Shown here: positions 26,445-38,274 of the stretch, piece by piece
How the letters are laid out: each line of letters starts with the position of its first letter
Position numbering within the stretch: position 1 is the first letter of the stretch
DNA from: Allodiplogaster sudhausi
Taxonomy: Eukaryota; Nematoda; Chromadorea; Rhabditida; Diplogasteridae
DNA length: 64,000 nt
Reading direction: 5' to 3'
NCBI GenBank assembly: GCA_945643635.1
Contig: CALZFC010000065.1
Span: forward strand, 1,454,501 to 1,518,500
Program-made: the position numbers and the translations under genes
The notes under the pieces: generated by a model
The model's database searches: none
Told to the model about the DNA's origin: nothing
The model's input: only the letters and a program-made list of their open reading frames with translations

Positions 26445-26986
26445 ATCGACTTTTTCTGCGCAGATGCCAATCGGTAGAAAATTGACGCTAACTGCTGCGC
26501 TGTGAGCACTTCTTCAGGCGAAACGAAGACACCACTGCGTGCCCCCTCATTGAACTGTTCGATTGCCCACTGCTTCGATCTCTCTGGAAGACAGTTTCAC
26601 TTCTTCTCCTCTTTCAACGCCCATCCACGTTGAACAATGTTCCCGTCCTACTTCTCTTCACCTCTACTCTCTAGGGCGCCATCAACCACTTGAAAGACGT
26701 TGCGCTGTAATGGAGCCTCGAAACCTTCCGCAAAGCACAGCAAAGTGTTATCACGATGAAGTCATCATCACACGTTTCTGCGAAGGCCGTTTCAGTTGTA
26801 TCCGAGATAGCATGACGAGCACAGTGATCGGCGATTCTTGAGACTGGCTTGACGTGAAGCTTATAGTCCGTGCGAAGATAGGCTTTCGCTTGAAGCAGAT
26901 TATTATGAAATCCAACCGCCGAAGCAACAGCAATGACGCTCCGGTCCCTCATCTCGTCAACCATTTCATGGGCAATTTGGAATGCC
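26445..26986 (-). pseudogene. Decayed copy of a multi-copy invertebrate repeat protein (mobile-element-like)
   Basis: Reading down from 26986, just after a TTGCAG acceptor, the frame gives AFQIAHEMVDEM, AKAYLRTDYKLH, then IADHC and HAISD followed by ETCDDD. From memory this matches a large unnamed protein family, repeated in cnidarian and other invertebrate genomes, with the pattern YLKTDYK.H, ADHC, ALSD, CDH.H..C..C. The reading then shifts frame. Another frame carries the family's C-terminal features: GWALK, QFNEGARSGV, and EVLTAQQLASIFYRLAS, interrupted by stops. The central domain seems deleted. It lies between the arms of the inverted repeat at 25608-25935 and 28200-28490, so it may be the remains of that element's own gene. 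Frameshift and stops make it non-functional. Confidence 0.65.
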
Positions 26987-27082
26987 TGCAATAATTAAAG
27001 GAATGGTTTCTTTTCTTTTTAAATGGTGGCTTATATCCATCGCGTCGCCGACGTAAAAATCAACTCCATGCAGGCTCAGGGT

Positions 27083-27232
27083 ACAAAAGCCACTGTCGAG
27101 GACCCTGAGAATTAGGATGGTGAAGTAGGTATTGGGTCCGGAAACCAGGGTGGGTCTGCTGTTTCTACCTAAATGTTACTCAAAAACATCGTGGGTTAGG
27201 GCTTCGGGGAGGCCGTCTGTAAAATCTACAGT
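27083..27232 (+). repeat. Dispersed repeat, third copy near the mobile-element pseudogene
   Basis: Third member of the family seen at 10875 and 11319, about 16 kb away and with the same internal order of blocks. It lies inside the inverted duplication around 25.6-28.5 kb. Confidence 0.75.
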
Positions 27233-27524
27233 ATCTTTTATCCCCTGTGCAGGCTTCTTCTTCTCTCGGCTGCTAAGACCTTGAGAATTCGACAAATTGT
27301 AGAGTCATACATAGACAGCACTTCTTTGCTTCTCTCCTTCAGCTCACTGGAAGCAAGGCTATCTATTGAAATTTAATCAATGTATTTTGTACCTCTTGAA
27401 GAAGTTTGATATCCATTAGGCTCGATTTCCAAATATAAAGTACTTTCCAGGGGTAATAAAGAGCCCTAATTCACATGAGCTTGTAATTATCACGCTATCA
27501 CAACGCTTTTCGGCACCACTATAG

Positions 27525-27653
27525 TCGCATGGTCGTAGGGGGTGTTGCTCAGTGGTAGCCGATTCATGAGTACTAGATTGTCCCGGGTTCGAAACCCGGC
27601 GCCTCCAATGATCCTTAAGCTTTTCGATGGTGCCTCTTCGCCTTCATGAGGGC
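27525..27653 (+). mobile_element. tRNA-derived SINE-like copy 1
   Basis: Begins TCGCATGGTCGT, then GGGGGTGTTGCTCAGTGGTAG (tRNA 5' stem and an A-box-like stretch), a CAT-containing anticodon region, and GGGTTCGAAACCC, a perfect B box, ending GCGCCTCCA as in an acceptor arm. A non-tRNA tail follows, with TTTCGATGGTGCCTCTTCGCC, shared with copy 2. The D-loop is shortened and the anticodon stem does not pair, so this is not an intact tRNA gene. Confidence 0.65.
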
Positions 27654-28055
27654 CGAACCGGGATGGATGTTGGTAGGAGGAGTCCTCTACGGTCTATGGT
27701 CGGTGCTCAGCCGGGTATAGGCGCCAACAAGTGAACGTAGTTGCGAGCGTTCCTCACATGTATTCCTGTCGAGGAGACATACCGACCGATGAGATCCCGC
27801 TGCGGCGAGCCAAGAGAATGTGCAGATGCGCCGAGGTAGGCAGCACAAGTTGAAGAAGTGCAGAGGCCGAAGGAGGCTGCACGAGTTGAAGAAGTGCAGG
27901 CGCGCCAGTGAGAAGAAGCCCACTTGAGTTGAGTTGAAGAGGAACGTGAAAAGCCAAGACTAATGTACCAGAGAAAGGATAACATGCGATCTAGTCCAGC
28001 AGGGATGCTGGCTCGTGGAAGGCGGGGATAAGGTGCCCATAAACCCTAAGAAAGA
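27654..28055 (+). other. Sequence between the two SINE-like copies, GC-rich, no supported gene
   Basis: Contains a short internal duplication near 27840-27905 (AGTTGAAGAAGTGCAG twice, 51 bases apart) and may be the 3' body of a longer SINE-like unit that starts at 27525. Open frames on the minus strand have no recognisable product. Confidence 0.4.
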
Positions 28056-28184
28056 TCGCATGGTCGTGGGGGGGGGGGGGTGTTGCTCAGTAGTAGAGCA
28101 GCCGACTCATGAGCAGGTGGCCCGGTTTCGAACCCCATGTGCCTCCAATGATTATTTGAGCCTTTCGATGGCGCCTCTTCGCCT
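28056..28184 (+). mobile_element. tRNA-derived SINE-like copy 2
   Basis: Same head and tail as the copy at 27525: TCGCATGGTCGTGGG, a run of about 14 G, TGTTGCTCAGTAGTAGAGCA, GACTCATGAG (CAT in the anticodon position, as in tRNA-Met), GGTTTCGAACCCC, TGCCTCCAATGAT, and TTTCGATGGCGCCTCTTCGCC. One extra T in the T arm and a weak anticodon stem argue against a functional tRNA. Confidence 0.65.
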
Positions 28185-28199
28185 ACAAAATATTTGGGT

Positions 28200-28490
28200 G
28201 CCAATTTGAACCTTTAAAACAATTTTTTTTCAAAAATGTTATCTAGAACCATTTTAAGCCAATTTATATGCTCTACACAACAAACGCTTTCAAAATTTAA
28301 TTTTGTTGGGTTTAAAGAAGGTTGTGGGCATTTCAATAAAATCGACATTTCGAGGTACTCCATGCTGAAAAATGAAAATATTTTTTCGAAAAAACTGGTT
28401 TTGGAATACCCATAGGGTGATACAGCAACCCTACAAAGGAAATTAAAATCAAGAAATAATTTTGTTCCCTGCATGCCCATGGTCGAGTCT
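28200..28490 (-). repeat. Right arm of the ~300-bp inverted duplication
   Basis: Reverse complement of the segment after the CAB39 stop codon. Outward of CGACCATGGG the right arm continues, on the minus strand, with AAGAGAGCC, resembling the bases just downstream of the CAB39 stop, so the homology may reach the end of the gene. Spacer between the arms is about 2.3 kb. Confidence 0.8.
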
Positions 28491-28539
28491 ATCAGATTGG
28501 CTCTCTTAAAAGGGGAGGGGTGGGCTAAGGGGCCGTAAA

Positions 28540-28605
28540 TTAGGGCCCTAAAGGACCTTAAGACGCCCTAAGGAACTCTACGACCCTAAAGGACCTTATA
28601 TGGAC
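28540..28605 (+). repeat. Degenerate tandem repeat (CCCTAAAGGACCTTA type)
   Basis: CCCTAAAGGACCTTA at about 28547 recurs as ACCCTAAAGGACCTTA at about 28582, with a weaker unit between them. AT/GC-mixed, non-coding. Confidence 0.6.
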
Positions 28606-29518
28606 TTGCGCGTATCTTCTTATATCTCTCCTAGGTTTTTCTTCATCTTCTTTCATTTATTTGTTTGTGTGTTTTTTTGCTCTCATTGTCGTTATTATTC
28701 TCCATGTTTGTCCCCTCACTATCAGAGAGAGAAAATATAAGTTATATATCCGGGATCAGGGCCTCATCTGGTAGGAATGAACCGCCTAAAAGCAAATCCT
28801 TTAGAGTGGCAAACTCGCCCAGTCTAGGGTGCGCGAATTTTTTTTGTAAAGCCGTTCATTAAATAAGTCTTCCCGCCCACACGAGCTCTTTGCCAGTTCA
28901 ATTCTTTCTTCTCTTCTTAATCAATGCGTAAGTGATCGTTAGATTGTGTATTACGGGAATTTGTTCTCTTTTTCTATTTTCTTTATATTTTGCTGCTCTC
29001 TTCTGAATTTATATCTAACCGAGAAAGGTGCATTTGTCTCGGGCGCGCGAAATTCAAAATTTTAAACAAGTTTTATTCACTCTCCATTTTCTCGCCTAGA
29101 TTTCATTGATTCCCGACGACAAATTCGCATCTTTCTCCGCGTGACACTTTTATCTGCCCTCTTTTCTCTCCATTCATCTGTCTATCGCTTTTTACTCACC
29201 ATTAGCTCTTCTCCTCTCAACTAACAAAAAATAAGTAAGATGTGTTCGTTCCTATGTAATTAGGAGTAAGCGCGCAAAAGAAGTTTTCATTTTCTATTTT
29301 TATTCCCGGATAATTTCGTCTGAAAAGGAGATGTCGTCGATATATTGATTGATTGAAAGAATGAACTTATCGATTGGCTAACATATGTTATGCCAACTCG
29401 TTGCACCCACTCGCGTACGCTCATATCTTCTACACACTTATTGTACTTTTTTATATATGATGAGAGCTTCTCGGACATTGTTGTAGACTTTACGTTTTCG
29501 TCAGTCTCTCTTTCTACT

Positions 29519-29554
<36 letters not shown>

Positions 29555-29878
29555 CATGCTTCAGTATTCTCCTAGTATTTTATGTATGTGTTTGAATTTT
29601 AAACACACACACACCATATAATAATACTAGGCGAATATTGAATGAATGGGCTGCAAATTCTGCGAAAAGATTACACTTCTTCTTCTTTTTTCTCTCTCAA
29701 CTGTTTCAGTATTATCACGACAATTGTTTTTTTTCTTTGTCAAACATTTCTCTCGTACAGAATTGCCACGCTTTGGTTGTACAGAGCCTGACGAGAACAC
29801 ACGTAGATACGCAATAAAGAGATGTATGTGCCATGCAAGAGAACGAAGAAATACAAGAGTAAAGGATGAGAGAAGGTC

Positions 29879-29950
29879 ACAGAAAGTTCATGGAAAGTTC
29901 AGGGAAAGTTCAGGGAAAGTTCACGGGAAGTTCAGGGATAGTTCATGAAC
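29879..29950 (+). repeat. Short 12-bp tandem repeat (AAGTTCAGGGAA type), about 6 units
   Basis: Successive units of AAAGTTCAGGGA with small changes (TCATGG, CACGGG, GGGATA). Non-coding context. Confidence 0.8.
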
Positions 29951-30310
29951 AAGTTAGTGAGAGGCTGAACAAGTTGTTCTTGAGCAGGCCCTGAAAACGA
30001 CACGGAGGGCTCATGAATATATATATATATAGGTCCCAGCGAGGACAGACGTCAGTCCTGTACCATCATTGAATAGCCATAAAATAGGGCGTCTACAAAA
30101 CAAATTGCTTTCCAATTGACATTTCTTTAAGAAAGAGGAAGAGAAAGTGTATATAATCTTTTTTGATAACTGATAACTAGTTAACTAAGTTGACTAATGT
30201 TGACTAAGCTATACTTTGTTAAACTTTTTCTGATTATTAAAAACACTTCACTTTAGCTTAAAAACTTCTTTTGAAAATTTTTTATGGCTTTCAAAACACG
30301 AAATTCTTAA

Positions 30311-30357
30311 CAGTTGACTTAGTCAACTAAGTTGATTTAGTCAACTAAGTTGATTTA
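30311..30357 (+). repeat. Palindromic 18-bp tandem repeat
   Basis: TTAGTCAACTAAGTTGAT repeated about 2.5 times; each unit contains the palindrome AACTTAGT/ACTAAGTT. A diverged relative (TTAACTAAGTTGACTAATGT) lies at 30181, and TTTTG.TAACTGATAA flanks both. Confidence 0.75.
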
Positions 30358-31011
30358 TCTATTTTGGTAACTGATAATACTAGTGCAAATTTCGCCGTTG
30401 ATTTAATTTCATGACGATTATATATATAAATAAGAGCATTTTTATGAATTTTTTTAAGGTTGCCCGTAGCATGGTAGCGGCTGTGTGTGGTGAAACGGAC
30501 TTTATATGCAAATGTGTTGCTGACGCGTACTCCTCCTCCTCTTCTTATTCCAGCTCGAAACGGCTCAGGATCCCAAGGGAGATGTCTCCCGGAGTACGCT
30601 CCAATGTATCTCATTCCTTTGCCTCCCGAGGCTACATATTATTCGTTCTTCCTATGTCTGTTTCTCCAGTTGCTCACTGACACCGCATCTCTCTCTCTCT
30701 CTCTCTCTCCCTCTCTCTTCCTCTCTTTCTCTCTCTCAGTTCTCCTAAAGCCTTGTAAAACATAAAGCTACAAAGACCGGTGGCGCCTGCAATGATAGTC
30801 ATAACATTCCCACTTGTCCAATTTGAAATAAGGGCACACTTGACGGACCGGCTCTAAAGGCGCGCGGGAGATCTGTGGCCCTCTTCAATATTTCTATCTC
30901 TGTTTCTCTGTTTCTCTCTTCCCCCGCTCTCTCACATTATCTCTCTCTCTGTGTATCTCTTTCATTCTCTCATCCCCTCTCTCTTTCACTCTCTTATTCC
31001 CTTCCTCTTTC

Positions 31012-31057
<46 letters not shown>

Positions 31058-31319
31058 CGCCCTTTCTCGCTTCTTCATTCCTGTACTTCTTACAGATGCG
31101 TGTATGAATGCCGCCTCCCACTGATGCTCACAAATCATTTCTACAATATCACTGGAGACAAATTTCATTCTCTTTTCATCGAAACATATATTTTTAAATC
31201 ACCTTGATGCTATCACAGAGTAAGTCCTTATGCTCTTAATCAGCCTTCAATCAACGGTCTCTCACTCGCTCCCTATATCTATCCCTCGGTGTAGCTCACT
31301 TTCTCTCTTCCACTCTTGA

Positions 31320-31350
<31 letters not shown>

Positions 31351-31605
31351 TTCTCTTTCTCTTTCTCTTCATCAATAGACAGGAGTTCGTTCATTACTCG
31401 TCTTTAAATTGTAAAAAGTAATGAAGAATTTGCAGACTATGGAAAAAATTTTCATGAATTTTGAGAGATATTAGTGAGAATTAGAGCGCACAATTCCCTT
31501 CTCTTTTCTTTGCCAAAATTTCCTGTCATTTCGAGTGGCCGCCTTTCAGGTTCCGTCTTGTTGCCTCTGGTGCGGGCAACAATCTGGTCAAGACCAAATG
31601 ACCGC

Positions 31606-31640
<35 letters not shown>

Positions 31641-31978
31641 GAGGGAGAGAGAGAGTCAGGGAGAGAGAGATTGATGATATAATCAAGGAGAGAGAGAGAA
31701 GGAGAGTGAGAGAGAGAGAGAGGGAGGGGAGAGAGTGAAAGAAAGAAATGAAATAGAGAGCAATCAAGAATGGAGACAAAGACAAGTGTGCCGAATCGGC
31801 ATGCTCATTTATCGTCGCTTCGACTGCCATGCGGAGCCAATGAGCCGGAGGCCAATTGGGGGTGGGCTGGGGGAGGAAGGGAGAGAGAGAGAGAGTAGAG
31901 AGAGAGAGAGGAGAGAGAGAGAGAAAAAGAGAGAGAGAGAAAGCGAGAAAGAGAGAAAGCGAGAGAGAGAGAGAGAGT

Positions 31979-32010
<32 letters not shown>

Positions 32011-33633
32011 AAGCGAGAGGGAGAAAGCAGAGAGGGAGAAAGCAGAGAGAGAGAGGAGAGAGAGAGAGAGATGATAGAGATGGAAAGAGAATAAAGGTTA
32101 AATATTGGATGGTCACTTGAATAGGTTCTTTGAATGATGATGCCAGTCGGTGGTGTATGGCGGCAATCTGGAATCATTGGAGATCGTGACCCGCTAAACG
32201 AATAAGAAGCGGGGGTAGATGGAAAACGAGAGGAACAGAGAGGGAGATGGAGAGAAGAGAGATAAAACGAGAGAGAGAGAGAGAACGATTGAGAGAGAAT
32301 AAGAAAGAGAGAGAGAATGGGACAGATATATAGAGAGAGAGAAAGAGAGATGGAGAAAAGAGAGAGCGAAAGAGAGAGAGAGAGAGAAAGAGTCTTAGAT
32401 GGTGAAGAACAATGCCTTCTGTTGCCAAGCCACTCTTGACCCCTGTCTACCTCTGCTTTGATTGTTCGCTGTTGTCTTCGAAAGGGTGGAAGTGCCTAGG
32501 ATAAGTCTCGATGCTTCCTGCCAGCGAGACATTTTTTCTCGACATGATCCACCCCCCCCCCCCCCCCGTTTACCATGTAGGGAGAGGGTAGACAACGCCA
32601 TCGTCTCTATCTCTTTCTCTCACTCTCTCTATGTATGTTTCTATCTCTCACTCCCTCTATATATCTTCTAACTCTCTGTCTTTCAATCTCTCTCTCTATC
32701 GATCACTCTGTCTCTCTCTCTCTCTGTGTGTCCCTCTCTTTCGTCGTCGTCTCATATCTCTCTCTCCCTTTCTCTCCCTCTATCTCTCCAATCTCTTTTT
32801 CTTTACCTCATCCTCTCCCTCTCTCTCTCTTTTTTCCCTCATCCTCTCTCTTCCTCCTCTGCCCTCCTTCCCCTGAGCAGGACCCATCCCATTCATTCTC
32901 CCGATGAGTGATGAATTGGCGTGGATTATTGCGCAATCTCTTCTACGCGTTTCCGATACATACCGACATCGGAACATGAGCGATGTGTTAGAGAAAGAGA
33001 GAGTCAGATAGAGAGAGAGATGTAGAGAGATGGAGAGAATGGAGAGAGAGAGAATGGGAGAGAAAGTGGTGAGAGAGAGAGAGCAGAGAAAGAATGAGGC
33101 GATACATTCAGAGATAGAGAAAGGGAGAAAATGTGAGGTATAGAGAGAGAGAGAGAGAGAGAAATGAGAGAGTAGAATGATCATGATATGAGTCGAGAGA
33201 GAGAGAGAGAGAGAGAGAGAGCATAATAGAAGAGGGATGGAGACAGAGAAAGAAAGAGAATATGTCCATGAAAGGAAACATTGCGCAAATGGCCCTATAA
33301 ATTGTGCTGCACTGGTGCAAGAATAGCCGCCCGATTTAAAACAGCTGTGAGAAAGCAGGAGAATTCCGGTGCCGGGGTCAGAGCCTGCTAGCACTGGGCC
33401 GTGAAGCAGTAGTAGTTCACACCCTATTTCACGGCCCGACTAGATGGCCTGCCATAAATACGTGCCCTGCTGTTGCCAGGACGTTTATGAGTACGTACGC
33501 ATACATATTACGAAGAAAGGTAGTTAGCTCTATGGTGTGAACGGTGTTGGTGTCGAAGTGAGGAGAGATAGAGAGAGAGAGAAACAGTGAGTATAGAGAG
33601 AGGGAGTGCGAGAGAGAAGGAGGACAGAGAGGG

Positions 33634-33672
<39 letters not shown>

Positions 33673-34521
33673 AGAAGAAAGATAGAAAGAATAGAGAGAA
33701 AACAAGGATGAGGGAAAGAAAGAATAGAGACAAACAAGGAAGAGAGAAAGAGAGAAAGAGAGCGAAAGAATGAGAGAAACAAGGAAGAAGAGAGAGATTC
33801 GAAAGCGAGAGAGAGAGAGAGATTCGAAAGCGAGAGCGAGAGAGAGAGAGAGAGAGAGAGAGAGTGAGATGTGAAAAGGGGGAGAGAGAGAACGAATTCG
33901 GTTTTTTTTTCAAGTCGCCATTACGACTGCACATTATGCACATCTGTCGTGTACACCCACCTCCAGAACTGCTCTGGGAGGTCACTCTCTCTCCTTACCG
34001 CTCCCACTCCCTCTCTCTCGCTCTCTTTCCCTCTCACTCTCTTTCTCATCTCCTCTCTCTCTCTCTCTCTCTCTCTTTCTCTATTCTCAAGCCGACAGTC
34101 CTTTTTGCTCACAACACATTAACGACGTCTTCTTCATGTGTCCGTAAAAGTGCCCTTCAGTATCTTTCGCTTTTTTGCATTTATGTTACATAAATACGAG
34201 TTTGGTCTTTCGCTAATTGTAAGAATGTTTATGTTTGTTCAATTTATAATAAAAAGGAATAATTGTCAGTAAAATGGAGTAATTTACATTACTCGAAATA
34301 GTCGTTAGTGCGTGTATAATTGTAAAATCGGCGTTCAACCAAGAAAAAAATTTTTTTTGTGTGAATTTTGGCAGATTGCCAGCGCAGCAAAAAAAAAAAC
34401 TCCACCGTTTAATATCTTCCATGGATACTAGAAATGTGTAAGCATTCCTTCTTCCGTTTCGATTTGCAGCTCCAGCGGGATGCTTGACCATTCTCATGCT
34501 TGTCACTTTCCTGATGTCTCA

Positions 34522-34553
<32 letters not shown>

Positions 34554-35781
34554 TCTCACTCTCTCTCTCTCTCTCTCTCTCGCTCTTTCTCTCAACCGCA
34601 TATTCTTTTGACGGGCCCATAACCATAACACGGGAGTCTTACGAAAGCGGTTGTGTGAAGGAGCGCTGAGAAAGGGAGCTTGAGAGAGGGAGGTATGGAG
34701 AGACAGATGGTGGGAGAGAGTGAGAGGGAATAGATAGAGAGAGAGAGAGAGCGAAGAGAGAGAGAGAAGAGCGAGAGAAAGGGAGAGAGAGAAGAGAGAG
34801 AGAGAGAAAGAGAGTTGGATTGGACAAAGATGGGAAATGAATCTGCAAGCGTTGCATTATCCGCTGAATACCGTCGAGTAGGCGCCGGATATATTTGCTC
34901 TTTATAAGAAACTTTATTATTCAGTTGGCACTAAAAAGTTGTAATCATGAGAGAGTGATAGAATGAGAGAGTGAGAGAGAGAAGGAGACAGATGGAGAGA
35001 GAGAAATAGACAAGCAGACTTAGAATAGACCGCTGTTGTAATAGCAAAAGTAATCGCCCTGTCACAAATGAACTTTTATTCTGATGCAGCTAGTGCCGAT
35101 TAGTAAGATGGTAAGAGACAGATGCTGTGGATCTCTTCTCTCTCTCCCTCTCTCACTCACTCTCTCTCTCTCTGTCTCTCTCTCTCTCTCTTTCTTTCCC
35201 CTAATCGGCGTCCAAAAGCTAATTTACGGCCCTACCGGCTTTCTCTTCCCTAATTCACGGCCGATAACTTGTCATGCAAATTGACGCCGGCCGGCCAACT
35301 GTCTTGCCTTCCGCTCTCTCTCGCTCTCTCTCTCATCCAAGCTGCTGCCGCGGCGCCGGAAATTGGTGGTCTTCTTCTCTTTCTTCTTCTCCTTCTTCTT
35401 GTCTTCCCGCAATTCATTCTTGGATTCGCGCAAAAGGAGATGAAAATGAGAAAGTGTAAGAGAGGGACGATGTTGAGAAACAGAGAAAGAGAGAGACGGA
35501 GATAGAGACAGAGAAGAAGAGAGATTAAGAGAGAGAAAGAGAGCTAGACAAAGAGAGGGAAGGATAGAGCGAGAGAGAGAGAGAGAGAAACAGAGATCGC
35601 GAGAAAAACGAGGCGGAAATGCAGAGCCAGAAGGCAAGACTGATAAATATGCAAAGATGCATTAAAGCAATGTACGCAAAGATGTCGTGGACGCATAAAA
35701 CAAGCGAAGACGAGAAAATGTGATCAAGGATGTGGTTAAGGATGGAGACAGGCGGAAAGAAAGAGAGAGAGAGACAGCGAA

Positions 35782-35818
<37 letters not shown>

Positions 35819-37191
35819 GAAGAGAAAGAGAGATGGAGATGGAGAGACTGAGAAGAGAGAAAGAGAGAGAAAAAGAGAGAGAGAGAGAAAGAGAAAGAGA
35901 GATTGAGAGGCTCCTCGAACGTCTCAGACAAGCTCCCATCTGGCACACTGTTTCCGGCACTGCTCCGAGTCGTGAGGCTGCTTAGTGACGCCGCCTTGCG
36001 CGAATCGTTCTCAACTCTCAGATTGATGGATTTTTTCTTTTTTTTCGGTTTTTTTTTTTCTTTTTTTGCTTTACTCTACAAAAACGCGATGATTACTATA
36101 AATAAATTAACAAAACAAATAAAATAAATAAATATTATTAAAGTCACTTTGAAAAAAATTTGAATTAAATTACAATTTTGCTTACATTGCCCTAATTCGT
36201 TCTCTGATGTAGTTCATCTTCTGTATATACTTCAGTCGAGAAGATAGAATCATGCGATATCTTATTTCTCTCTCACTCACTGTCTCCCACTCTCTCCCAC
36301 TCTCTCGCTTTCCCACTCTCTCGCTCTCCCTCTTTCACTCTCTTACTCTCAATAACTCTCTCACTCTCTGTCTCCCACTCTCTCTCTCACTCACTCTCTC
36401 TTTCTCTCTCCCTCTCTCATATGACAGCGACTCGAGGCTACGAATCGCAAATCAGCTACAGTTTGCACTGTGCAGAGGCGTGCGTGATGTTATGAGAGCG
36501 GATAAGATACCCCCGATGAAGAGATAAGAGATGGCAGAGAGAGAGGGAGAAAGAGGAGTGAAAGAGGAGAGAGAGAGGAAGAAAGAGAGAGAGAGAGAAA
36601 GAGAGGGAGAGAGAGGAGAGAGAGAGAGAGAAGAAGAAAGAGAGAGATCGAAATGAGAGTCAAAACATCGCGTTGCTTTCTCTCTGTTGAGGAGGCAGCG
36701 TCGTGGTGCCTCCCGCCTGGTACAATTCTGCTGTAGTAGTGCATCTAATTTTCTTTACGATTTCCTCTCTTCCTTTCCTCCCTTTCTTATCCAAACTTTG
36801 CTATTATTTATAATTTATAAATCCAGGATATTCATCGGTAAAATCATTGTTTTTTTTTAATAATGTTAATTAGCACTTTTGCCATGTAATAATTTGTTGT
36901 TCTATTTTGGAAAAAAATCTTTTCTAGATCATGTCCACCTCCTCCAATTCCGATGCTTTCTTGCCCTGCTTCACTTTGCTGCCCTTGTCGGCTAAGACTC
37001 TCTCTCTCTCTCTTTCTCCCCTCTCTCTCTCTCACTCTCTCTCTCCCTGTTCCAAATTAGCACCCCCTATCTCTTCCTCAATTGCGTGTGCAGGCAATCA
37101 AGCTGAAGCTGTATGGCCATCCGCGCCAGCCGAAAGCATCTCCCTTTTGGTTCATTGTGGTCATTTAGGATGCTTTCTTTTTCTGTCTGCC

Positions 37192-37224
<33 letters not shown>

Positions 37225-37535
37225 TCTTTGTCTCTTATCTGACCATTTCACAAAGACGCCTCTTCCGCCTGTGAAGCGGCCGCATCTTTACTACTACTAT
37301 AGTCAGCCGCTTCTCAAGATATCGAATCTGCAACAGTCAATGGGTGTGCTAACATGTCGGAAGAGAGAGAGAGAGAGACAGAGAGACAGAGAGAAGTCAT
37401 GAGAAACGAAAAGCTAGCGGCCATCAAAAGAGTCGGTGACACACACGCCTTCCTTAGACATGACGATGATGTCCACTGACAATGAGTGACTCACGTCCTC
37501 AAGGGAACGGGATGGGAGAAGATGGCCATATTTGG

Positions 37536-37583
<48 letters not shown>

Positions 37584-37687
37584 AGAGAGAGAAAGAGAGA
37601 GGTTAGGGAGAATGAGAGAGAGGGAGGTTGGGGAGAGGGAGAGAGAGGAAGAGGAGCGAGAGAGAGAGAGAGCGAGAGAGAAAAAAG

Positions 37688-37733
<46 letters not shown>

Positions 37734-38178
37734 GAACTAAAAGCAACAGAACCCTGCTCTTCTGCACGACTCATTCTGAGTACGAAGAAATGTTTGCCCG
37801 ATTCGTCTTCATGCCTTGACATTTCCATGCTGTGAATCACTCTGGCAACAACACAAAACAATTCTGAAAAGGAAATAGAGGAAGAAAAAAAAAGGTTAAG
37901 ATTAATAATAAGAATATTTTTTTCTCTTTTGTTGTTCTTTTTTCTTCTTTATTTTATTTTAATACACATATGCGCATATGATTTTAGTAGTAGCAGACAT
38001 CAAAGGAGCTCCGCATTTTCCTTTTTTTCTCTCCTCTCCATCTTTGCACCTATGTATTTTGTGCTGTTGTCGATGAGCCTTTTCTCTTCTTTGCTTCCCT
38101 TTTCGTCTCGTCCTCTCGTCTCTCATTTCCATGTGTTCATAGCACATTTTCCTTGTCACTTCCAAAGTTCGTACCCTC

Positions 38179-38220
<42 letters not shown>

Positions 38221-38240
38221 CTCTCTCTCTCTATTTTTCA

Positions 38241-38274
<34 letters not shown>

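Noticed and set aside
28068..28148. Intact tRNA-Met gene
   Set aside because: The anticodon stem does not pair and the T arm has an extra base; the shared tail with 27525-27653 marks a SINE-like copy.
29879..29950. CRISPR-like array
   Set aside because: Units are about 12 bases with no spacers, and the genome is animal; this is a simple tandem repeat.
30510..30600. Plus-strand segment whose translation (LLIPAR ... APMYLIPLPP) lines up in spacing with transporter exon 5
   Set aside because: Only about half of 72 bases agree, mostly at the two ends, and no other transporter exon lies nearby. Most likely chance.
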